A program made the position numbers and the translations under genes. From Atrina japonica (Eukaryota; Mollusca; Bivalvia; Pterioida; Pinnidae), in contig BROG01000293.1 in the NCBI GenBank assembly GCA_030159075.1, positions 788,860 to 852,859 of the forward strand: DNA of 64,000 nt, read 5' to 3'. The number at the start of each line of letters is the position of its first letter. The first letter of the stretch is position 1. Below are positions 51,200 through 58,974 of the stretch, piece by piece. The notes beneath the pieces were generated by a model. That model did not search any database. It was not told where the DNA came from and saw nothing but the letters and a program-made list of their open reading frames with translations.

Positions 51200-51719
51200 A
51201 CCCATCTTATTAGAAAAGAAACCTTAGCTAAAAGTATGCATGTTTTATGTATGTTGTGTTATTCTGTAGCAGCAAGTTTAACATATTGTAGCGACTAAAC
51301 ACTACTTAGGGTGCGAACTTCATTTAGATCATAAGCCAGAAACGATTTAGAGTTGAAATCCGCTTAGACATGTCAGCTGATGGCACTAGTGTGACGTCAC
51401 CTGACTGTATTTGTCTTGCAGGATGGTAGGTCTCGCCATTTTGTAATGTCAGTCACGGTAAGATTTTGATCTTGTAAAGATAAAAACGCGTACTCTTGAT
51501 GCATTTTCAATGCACCAATATACACAGATTAGCGTACTTAATAAACTGTCATTCGACATCGAACGACTCGGGTGTGTTTACTTAGGTAAAATAGAATGAC
51601 AATCGTTAGGATGCTACTCGCTACTGTATCAGTGTATATTCGTTCAACGTTGAACGTTTTATTTCATCTTAATGACTGAAGTATTCACTTGATTAAAGTC
51701 TAAGTATAGTAAGTCATGT

Positions 51720-52075
51720 GACTAGAGAGAGGTCCAGTTAAGTCCGTGAAAACTCATTTGAGATCTGAACCTCGAGGTGTTAACATCATAATGATAAGAA
51801 AACCACTACCAGCAGGCAGCATGAATGAGTGTTTTATTTTTTATTAGATAGGGTCTAGATAATTGTCCTTGCACTAAAATATAAAATACCTCAGAAGTAA
51901 AAAGTAAGTCATATGACTAGAAAACAAAACTAGAATAGTCTCAATTAGGCCTCTGGGTGCTCATTTGAGGTCCAAAGCTCGAGGTGTCAACATCATTACA
52001 ATTAATAGAAAACCACTGCCAGCATGGGTGAGTATTTGAATTTTTATTACATAGGTCTAGTTTTTACCTTATGAA
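51720..52075. repeat. Two direct copies of the conserved post-hairpin block
   Basis: At about 51720-51845 and 51905-52075: TAAGTCATNTGACTAGA, then CTCATTTGAG, then CTCGAGGTGT(C/T)AACATCAT, then GAAAACCACT(A/G)CCAGCA. Related to the block in the TIRs (45081-45155 and 52815-52885) and in element 2 (58740-58808). Confidence 0.75.
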
Positions 52076-52280
52076 ACATGTACAGACAGTAAATTTCAAG
52101 ATCTAAGTAAAAACATAAGAGTTCAAACAACGTTTATTTAGCTGAATCATGCCATCAGGGGAATACCCTAAAAACCTAAACTTTCGGTTCTAAAAAAAGA
52201 TTCACTCAGTTCTCTATAGCCAATCATCAGAGAGGCCAAAGTTGATGAGACGGAGAACGTCGCGTGCGCTGTACTGGTCA

Positions 52281-52290
52281 TATAAAAAGC
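52281..52290 (+). promoter_or_regulatory. TATA box of gene A, right copy
   Basis: TATAAAAAGC preceded by GCGTGCGCTGTACTGGTCA and, further up, CCAATCATCAGAGAGG, the same promoter as in the left and element 2 copies. Confidence 0.7.
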
Positions 52291-52405
52291 TGTGCGCGTC
52301 TGTTTTCACCGCAATTCGTTTCAGAAGACACAAAATTTAACAAATGTGATGAACGTAGTATTTTCCTGGAGGCTGAAACCCTAGTACACCCTAAAGAAAC
52401 TAAAG

Positions 52406-52489
52406 ATGGCGTCCCAGGAGTGTGAGTGTGAGTTCTATGATCAACAGAAGGCTGGATTATTAAGATGGTACGTCACTACGTGTAGCTGA
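52406..52489 (+). pseudogene. Gene A, right copy (decayed)
   Basis: The promoter and 3' hairpin are intact but the body is broken. The leader that encodes MFLDSTVF in other copies is altered, and only a 27-codon frame remains (from MASQEC to the TGA at 52489), matching the middle of gene A (the FYDQQKAGL segment). It lies in inverted orientation to the left copy, so gene A is effectively part of the extended inverted arms. Confidence 0.6.
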
Positions 52490-52571
52490 GCAAAAGACCT
52501 GAGGCCAGAAGGCTGAAGATGGTGTTTTGTCGGTGTCTGCAAAGCACAGGTTTATTAACCCAAAAACCAAC

Positions 52572-52587
52572 GGCCCTTTTAAGGGCC
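52572..52587 (+). terminator. Histone-type 3' stem-loop, gene A right copy
   Basis: GGCCCTTTTAAGGGCC (loop TTTA), followed by ATTCATC and CGAAAAGAAACC. Confidence 0.85.
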
Positions 52588-54109
52588 ATTCATCTTATTC
52601 GAAAAGAAACCTTAACTGAAAGTATGCAGTTTTGTTTTTTTTGTATGTGTTGTGTTATACTGTAGTGGTAAGTCTAATCCATAGTAAGTAAATGTGAACA
52701 TTCACTATTTCTTCTTACTTGATTCATCAAATTTTATCAGACAAAAATTTAAAACGAGGCAATTCTAAAAATAGTAACATTAAAAACTTGAGAATAACTT
52801 CAGTTAGACTACTGAGAGCTCATTTGGCAGCCGAAGCTCGAAGAGTCAACATCGTCAGAAAAACTCTCTCTGGGTGAGTGTTTAATTTTTTATTTTATAT
52901 ACAGTAGTACAAGAAATAATATAAAATAATACAGATACTATTTTCACTATCTGAACTTTGATACTTGTTGAAACGACGTAAGTGAACAACTTCATACTTT
53001 ACACTTTACTACTTGTGTCACTTTGTCACTTGTGCTACTTGTGTCACTTTGTCACTTTGAGACTTCATAACTTAGAACGTTGCACACGTTGCAAACTTTG
53101 AGAACGGTACACACTTGATCACTTTGACAAACTTTGAAACATGAGAACGGTACACACTTGATCACTTTGACAAACTTTGAGTACGTTGCACACTTTCATG
53201 TTCTATGGTTCTCACTCCTGCCGTGAGATTAGTCAGTCCCTGAAAAACTAGATATCCCATGATTCCATACCCAAGATGGCTACCCTTCCTAACCTTCCTG
53301 TTGCGCTACCCACCCACCCCGCTCTGGTTTAATGCCTACAGCCCATAAAGAGTCATCACCCCCTTTTGTTCCACACCTATAGTCTATACAGAGTAATCGC
53401 CCTTTGTTTCATCTATACAGTCTATACAGAGTGATCTCCCTTTGCCCCAGCTCTACAGTCTATACAGAGTAATCTCCCTTTGTTTCACCTATAGAGTCTA
53501 TACAGAGTGATCTCCCTTTAGTCCTACTCATACAAGCTATACAGAGTAATCTCCCTTTGTTTCACCTGTAAAGTCTATACAGAGTGATCTCCCTTTGTAC
53601 ATACTCGTCACTCTACAAGGCCTAGTACAAGTCTTAGTACAAGCTTGAGTCGAGCTCGACCTACCGCTTCTCGCGCATGCGCACTCGCACACTCTTAACG
53701 ACGGTGGCGCCACCAACTACTAGTTTCACCGACGGTGGCGCCACCAACTACTGGTTTCACCGACGGTGGCGCCACCAACTACGAGTTTCACAAACCTGGA
53801 AAACCCCAAAGTTTCGGTTCTAAAAATAGATTCACTCTCAGCTCAAAACTGGAAAAACCCAAAGTTTCGGTTCTAAAAATAGATTCACTCTCAGCTCAAA
53901 ACTGGAAAAACCCAACTTCTCTCTCTTCCCGTTGACTTCTCGTGAACTCACGTGACCTCTTGTGACTTCTCGTGACCCCAACCTCTTGTAACGAAGGCTC
54001 TCATTGGCTCCTTAACCAAAATGGCCGCCCCCACAACCTTCCACTTCCGCTCATAGACACGCCTCCAAGCTCAACGATTGGCTCTTTCTCCTTATTGCCA
54101 TGACAACAT

Positions 54110-54240
54110 GACCTCACTTCCGGTATGACGCACTTCCGGTATGACCTCACTTCCGGTATGACGCACTTCCGGTATGACCTCACTTCCGGTATGACGCACT
54201 TCCGGTATGACCTCACTTCCGGTATGACGCACTTCCGGTT
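54110..54240. repeat. Array of ETS-like CCGGAAGTG sites
   Basis: About nine CACTTCCGGTATGA(C) units alternating CCTC and CGCA spacers; two to four units stand at the matching place in the left arm (43885-43930) and in element 2 (57190-57235). Confidence 0.85.
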
Positions 54241-54251
54241 ATGACGTCACA

Positions 54252-54374
54252 GGCGGCTCCATGACGTGCCATTTGAATTTACCAATCAGAAGCCAGCATT
54301 CTGATGACGTCATCAAAAACCGTTAAAAAGCGCCCCCTAGCGGCAAAATTCAAATGGCACGTCATGGAGCTGCC
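54252..54374. repeat. Terminal hairpin, right end of element 1
   Basis: A 28-nt arm 54252-54279 pairs with 54347-54374 with one mismatch. The stem differs from the left end (CATGACGTGCC versus CTGGCGCGC) on both arms, so pairing is preserved by compensatory change. The inner GATGACGTCATC palindrome is kept. Confidence 0.85.
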
Positions 54375-54384
54375 TATAACTACT

Positions 54385-54390
54385 TAGGGC
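54385..54390. other. Target-site duplication of element 1, right (TAGGGC)
   Basis: Matches 43730-43735. Confidence 0.92.
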
Positions 54391-54640
54391 ATATACGGTA
54401 TAGTGCATTTGAGAGGTTATGCCCACCTCTACCTCCCATACCTTGGCCGTCGCTCAGAAACTCCCTATAAGCCCAGTAGTCAGTAACAAATATGGTCCCA
54501 AAATGCCAGTTTCATCCCCTTTGTCCCCTTCATTAGGGTCTAGGGCATAGTGCATGTGAAAGGTCATGCCCATCTCTAACTCGCATACTTTGAGCGTCGC
54601 TCAGAAACTCCCATTAAGCCCAGCAATCAGTAAGAAATAT
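54391..54640. repeat. ~150-160-bp tandem repeat, right part
   Basis: Continuation of the array left of element 1. The unit containing GGGTCTAGGGCATAGTGCAT supplies an empty-site comparison. Confidence 0.9.
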
Positions 54641-56078
54641 CGGTCAACCTTATCCTAGTGTCTATCCATGCGTCAATAATAGCCTTCATTAACGGCATTT
54701 TTACTTCTTTTTAAATGTAATCCACGTACAACATAACAAAAACCATGAATAATTCTATAAAAGTTATAAATTGAAACTGTACAACATAAAGAATCATTTA
54801 TAATAATAGAAAATAATAAAGCAAATGTATTAGGAATACGCCGTAAAATTTGTGAAACGAACGCGCCCTATCTCATGAATATTATTGACGGCTGGTATTG
54901 ACTGCTGGTATTGACGGCTGGCTTGACACTAGCGCCTATTAATCTTACTATTTAATCAAATTAATGGCAGCATGGCCTGTCAGTGTCACTATACTTCTTT
55001 GAATGGATGTCCCGGGAATGTTATTTCATTGAATACATGTGCCAAAAGGGATATTATTATGTAGGTGGTCGGATATCTCGAGAGACATCTGAATAACTTC
55101 AAATTTTCAGCAAATGCATTTGTGCTTCATAAACTAACAATTTTTGAAAAGTTTTATATAGCATTTGTGGTGCACTTAAACTCTTGTTGGGCATCAATAA
55201 TAGTCTTTTTGTGAATTAGAAGTGGTTAAACAGTCATATCATCAATTTATTAAAAAAGAAACAAATTCATTTCCAATTTTTTATTAGTTTTAAAAGGGTT
55301 GGTATAATGTTGTAAAGATAAATAAATTGCAATGAGCAAATGAGGAAATTCCCTCTTTTTTGAGCCTCAAAAACTGAAAAAATGAAGTTTTCTTTTATTT
55401 GTGTTAAGAACACTTGTCAATGTAATGTATGGTATCATGATATTCATTGTTCAAAGCTTTATTACTTATTTTTATTTTAGAAAATAGAGAATATTGACCT
55501 TATAATGGTATACATAATAATTTAATACCCAATTTAGCCCCGATTTTCAAAATTTAATTATTTTTCTTAAATCAAATATCACCGCTCTAGTTTTTCTTAC
55601 TATTGTAGTTAAGACATACTTGTTTCTTAATAGCAACACACACAAAACAGATTTTGTTTGTAATGATCCTGCAAAAATTGAGAAAATCACAGTTTTAACC
55701 ATTCATGGAAATATGTTAATATGTTTTTTATAAAACCTCAAATAAGTAAATTGCAAATATTATTTTACCAAACACTGGAATTCGAATGACAAATTGAAAC
55801 TTAGCATGACAACCAAATATAATTTTTGAGTAAAATCTTTTCTAAACAAACTAATGCAAGGCATAATCATTTTCTGAAAGTTTGGTAGAAATCTGAATCC
55901 ACCCATTTCCAATATTTTACAGAGAGTGACTCTAAATAGCGGGCGATAAACCTTAGGTTTCTTTTCCTATGGCCTTGACCTAAAGTTGTTTGTTATTTCA
56001 GATTTTGTTATTACTACGGGCATCGGAGATTAAATCGATGATCAGTGTTAGTATTCCTGAATGCCCAAGTATACACGA
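54641..56078. other. No gene recognised
   Basis: AT-rich. A stretch at about 55075-55195 resembles 62304-62415 (shared ATAAACTAACAATTTTTGAA), indicating another dispersed repeat. Confidence 0.5.
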
Positions 56079-56352
56079 GCCGACCTGGCTCAGTCGGTAG
56101 CGCGGTCGACTCTTGATCGTGAGGTCGTGTGTTCGAGTCCAGCCGGCGGCACGTTGGTTTTTCTGTCCTTCGGATGAGACAGTAAAAACCGAGGTCCCAT
56201 GTCACAGTAGGTGTCGGCACGTTAAAGAACCCTCACTGCTCATTGACCGTAAGTTACGAGCATAGGCCAAAATTTGAAGCCCTTCAACGGCATTTGGTGA
56301 CGTCTCCATATGAGTAAAATATACGTTAAACAACAATAAACAAACAAACAAA
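56079..56352 (+). repeat. tRNA-derived SINE, family S1
   Basis: Starts GCCGACCTGGCTCAGTCGG with B-box-like GTTCGAGTCCAGCC, then the conserved body (AACCGAGGTCCCATGTCACA, AAAGAACCCTCACTGCTCA), and ends in a CAAA-rich tail. Matches the copy at 12421-12705. Not a functional tRNA gene: it continues into a SINE body. Confidence 0.9.
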
Positions 56353-56360
56353 CTCAAGTA

Positions 56361-56783
56361 CAGTCGAACCTGCCTTAAAGGCCACCTGTTTTCAGCAGCC
56401 ACTTGTCTTTAACAGCCAATTTCAGTTCCCCCAATCAATTTCACTATATAAACATACCTAAACCAACAGCCACCTGTCTAACCCGGCCAACAGCCAGTGC
56501 TGTACAGGACAAAATGCTTGGTCACACTGTTTTCAGCAACCATTTTGGGGGATGGTTGATCGCATTATGTATTTTTAGAAAACCTCTAACAGATTTTGAC
56601 ACCATGATCATTTTAACATCAAGCTATCACATATTGATATATGAATATACATGTGTTGCTATACACTGCATAATGTATACCAATTTTCTTGTGATTTTTG
56701 TCAACCTGGAACCAAAGGCCACCTGTCTTATGCAGCTACTTTTTCAATTTCCCTTGAGTGGTTGCTGAAAACAGGTTTGACTG
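56361..56783. mobile_element. 423-bp MITE, pogo/Tc1-like ends
   Basis: Ends CAGTCGAACCTG and CAGGTTTGACTG are inverted and flanked by TA duplications (56359-56360 and 56784-56785). Internal GCCACCTGTCTTA/ACAGCCACC wording recurs. The open frame crossing it is not supported. Confidence 0.75.
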
Positions 56784-57036
56784 TATACACATATCGAATT
56801 ATAATTCTACGGATGTATCACAGTACAAGTTCGTTTTCTGCGGATATATAAGAATATTTATTATAATTCAATTACTAAAATACAATATATCGTCCAATCT
56901 GGGTATCTCAAGCTTCCATACAATGTAAATAGTTGAAATTAGTTTGAGCTAAACGAACTGTGATCTACGAAAGTCAACAAGGCTCAATTTTGTCTAGCAA
57001 AAAAAAAAATAAATAAATAAATTATTACGCGAAAAA

Positions 57037-57042
57037 GGCGTT
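57037..57042. other. Target-site duplication of element 2, left (GGCGTT)
   Basis: Identical to 60916-60921; the intact array reads AGGCGTTATAACGACTT, consistent with the joined empty site. Confidence 0.9.
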
Positions 57043-57052
57043 AGTAGTTATA

Positions 57053-57178
57053 GGCAGCTCCCGGGCGGGCAGTTTCAAATTTGACAGCTAGGGGGCGCCA
57101 CCAGTGGCGCTGTTGATGACGACATCAGAATGCTGGCTTCTGATTGGTCAGTTTGAAACTGCCCGCCCGGGAGCCACC
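57053..57178. repeat. Terminal hairpin, left end of element 2
   Basis: Arm 57053-57079 pairs with 57152-57178 (25 of 27). The stem sequence (CCGGGCGGGCAGTTTCAAA) is a third version, different from both ends of element 1 yet self-complementary. It encloses the same GCGCCACCAGTGGCGC palindrome. Confidence 0.85.
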
Positions 57179-57326
57179 TGTGACGTCATAACTGGAAGTG
57201 CGTCATACCGGAAGTACGTCATACCGGAAATGATGTCATGTTGTCATGGCAATAAGGAGAGTTCGGATGCGTGTCTATGACCGGAAGTGGAACGTTGTTG
57301 AGGCGACCATCTTGGATAAATAGCCA

Positions 57327-57593
57327 ATGAGAGCCTTCGTTACAAGAGGTCGGGGTCACGATAGGTCACGTGAGTTCACGAGAGGTCAACGGCTAAAGAT
57401 AGAAGTTGGGTTTTTCAAGTTTTGGGTTGAGAGTGATTCAGCTCAGTATGTTCGTACTAGAAAACAAATTAGAGCTAGTTTTCGTCAACTGCAGATACAG
57501 ATCATTATGACTATCAAGAGGAAGACAGACGATCTACTGGAAGCAGAACGACGCTTACCTCTAAAAAAGAGAAGATGTTACTGTCAATATTAG
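57327..57593 (+). pseudogene. Gene D C-terminus fused to TIR sequence
   Basis: A continuous 88-codon frame. Its first ~36 codons are TIR sequence (from ATGAGAGCCTTCGTTAC, also present non-coding in element 1), joined at about 57436 to the last ~53 codons of gene D. The latter keep the conserved TRKQIRASFRQLQI segment and the KKRRCYCQY end. The join shows that a deletion removed the D promoter and N-terminus. The fused frame may be fortuitous, but the D part and its hairpin are nearly unchanged. Confidence 0.7.
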
Positions 57594-57606
57594 TAACATA
57601 TCAAAC

Positions 57607-57622
57607 GGCCCTTTTCAGGGCC
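57607..57622 (+). terminator. Histone-type 3' stem-loop, gene D in element 2
   Basis: GGCCCTTTTCAGGGCC then ACCCAACTC and AGAAAAGTAATC, the same D-specific variant of the purine block as in element 1. Confidence 0.87.
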
Positions 57623-57774
57623 ACCCAACTCATTAGAAAAGTAATCTAAACTGTATTGAGATATGCTACATATACTAAGTACTCTATAAAACACTCCTTC
57701 TCATAAACCCTATAACTCATTTCATTGTATACACTGCACATTCAGTTTAAGGTTTCTTTTCGTAAGATATAAGT

Positions 57775-57790
57775 GGTCCTGAAAAGGACC
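57775..57790 (-). terminator. Histone-type 3' stem-loop, gene B in element 2
   Basis: Minus strand GGTCCTTTTCAGGACC, identical to the gene B hairpin of element 1, followed by ACTTATATC and CGAAAAGAAACC. Confidence 0.87.
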
Positions 57791-57818
57791 GTTGTTTTTT
57801 TAAAATATCTGCCATGAT

Positions 57819-58070
57819 TCATGAACAGAATCTCTTGTTAAACGGCAAACACTTCTCGTCCATCTGCTTACGTTTTCTCTCTTCTCTACCAAACCGCAAA
57901 ACAGAATTGAGAAGTACAATTCGTCTCAGGTGAACATCTTCTTTTCCCTGATGGAAGTTTATATCAATCTTCCGTAACTACTCTTTGGTATTACTAATAA
58001 TCTGTTTGGTATCATATACCGGCACAGATTCGTTTTCTTGTTCCATAGTGTAATCCATAGCATACTGCAT
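57819..58070 (-). pseudogene. Gene B, element 2 copy with internal TAG
   Basis: From the ATG at 58070 the frame follows gene B of element 1 closely (MEQE near the start, then INFHQGKEDV, LLNSVLRFGREERKRKQMDE). One codon in the middle is TAG (at about residue 31). The 3' end reads on one frame past the element 1 stop, into a basic Cys-containing tail ending at 57819. Either the element 1 copy gained a T or this copy lost one. Divergent from gene A. Confidence 0.75.
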
Positions 58071-58291
58071 GTTTAATTTGTTTTTATCACTGTTAGACTG
58101 ATTTCTCCTAGGCGTCTATCACTGCTTGCTTTTTTATTGGTGGAATCACGTCGCCAACGACGCATAGACCAATCATCAAAGAGGTCAAAGTTGATGAGAC
58201 GAAGTACGTCGCGTGCGCTATACTGCTCATATAAAAAGCCATGCGCGTCTATTTTCACTGCGCTTCGATTCAGAAGACAACAACGTTAAAC
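58071..58291. promoter_or_regulatory. Divergent A/B promoter of element 2
   Basis: CCAAT at 58169-58173 and TATAAAAAG at 58230-58238 serve gene A; an inverted CCAAT at 58136-58140 serves gene B. The GCGTGCGCTATACTGCTCA block upstream of the TATA box is shared with element 1. Confidence 0.7.
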
Positions 58292-58516
58292 ATGTTGCAG
58301 CCAACTTCATCCAGCCAAAGCAGTATGCCGATGTTTCTTGATAGCACAGTGTTTTGGGCGAGTAAGCCGCAGTTCATACTGAACAAATTGAAGACGGCGT
58401 CCCAAGAGTGGGACTTGTTTTAACAGCAGAAGGCCGGCTTGGAGAGTTGGTGTCGTGTAGCTGAGGCCCGTGCAACTAGAAAGAAGAATGTCTGCTGCCA
58501 GTGCTGGTGTCTGTAA
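58292..58516 (+). pseudogene. Gene A, element 2 copy with internal TAA
   Basis: Best copy of gene A. The ATG at 58292 gives a Ser/Gln-rich start, then MFLDSTVFWASKPQFILNKL, and stops at TAA (58421-58423). The same frame continues after the stop through QQKAGLESWCRVAEARATRK to a Cys-rich end (VCCQCWCL) and TAA at 58514. The sister copy in element 1 has a Tyr codon at the stop position, so the TAA is probably a single-base loss. The 3' hairpin is 30 nt after the final stop. An upstream ATG at 58241 in the same frame lies too close to the TATA box and is not shared with the other copies. Confidence 0.7.
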
Positions 58517-58545
58517 GGCACAGGGTTTTTAACCCAACAACCAAC

Positions 58546-58561
58546 GGCCCTTTTAAGGGCC
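58546..58561 (+). terminator. Histone-type 3' stem-loop, gene A in element 2
   Basis: GGCCCTTTTAAGGGCC with ACCCAACTT and CGAAAAGAAACCC; the loop TTTA is the gene A right-copy variant. Confidence 0.87.
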
Positions 58562-58739
58562 ACCCAACTTATTCGAAAAGAAACCCTAACTGAAAGTATG
58601 CAGTTTTTTTTTTTGGTACGTGTTATGTTATACTGTAGTGGTAAGTCTAACCTAACATTCACTAGCTCTTTTACTTGATCAATAAAATTTATTAGATATA
58701 AATCCAAACTAGTAAATTCTAAAAATAGTAACTTTAAAA

Positions 58740-58808
58740 AACTAGAGAACAAGTTCTCCGAAGCTCGAAGAGTCAACATCGTCAGAAAAAGTCCTCTGGT
58801 GAGTGTTT
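58740..58808. repeat. Conserved post-hairpin block, element 2 copy
   Basis: Contains GAAGCTCGAAGAGTCAACAT, then CGTCAGAAAAAG and GGTGAGTGTTT; equivalent to 52815-52885 and, inverted, 45081-45155. Confidence 0.75.
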
Positions 58809-58974
58809 CAATTATTTTATTTTATATACAAAAGTACAAAACCAATATAAAATAATACAGATACTTTTTTTCACTGTCTGAGCTTTGAAACTTGTTGAAA
58901 CGACGTAAGTGAACAACTTCATACTTCACAACTTTGTAACTTTTGTACTTTGTCACTTTGAGACTTCATAACTG

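Larger units (their letters stand above)
43736..54384. mobile_element. Element 1: hairpin-ended element with Polinton-like boundaries
   Basis: 10,649 bp. It starts AGTAGTTATAGGCAGCTCC and ends with its complement, with a 6-bp duplication on each side. Long inverted arms (about 1.5-1.6 kb each) enclose small genes A, B, D, C, E and G plus an inverted second copy of A. AG termini and 6-bp duplications are the known Polinton/Maverick boundary pattern. I find no PolB, retroviral-type integrase, protease, ATPase or capsid frame, and the length is below the usual 15-20 kb, so it appears non-autonomous. Most genes end in histone-type 3' hairpins. The relation to Polintons is inferred from boundaries only. 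Confidence 0.85.
52735..54384 (-). repeat. Right long terminal inverted repeat of element 1
   Basis: Reverse complement of the left arm with local length changes. The CACTTCCGGTATGAC array is longer here (54110-54240), and a GACGGTGGCGCCACCAACTA block is tripled at 53700-53790. Confidence 0.88.

Noticed and set aside
52735..52885. A frame in the TIR block (AEARRVNIV) resembling the end of histone H3 or part of H2B
   Set aside because: Similarity is confined to a few residues, the upstream frame is AT-rich low complexity, and copies differ by indels that do not respect the frame.
56079..56152. A tRNA gene
   Set aside because: The tRNA-like segment continues into a conserved SINE body with an A-rich tail, and a second copy exists at 12421-12705.
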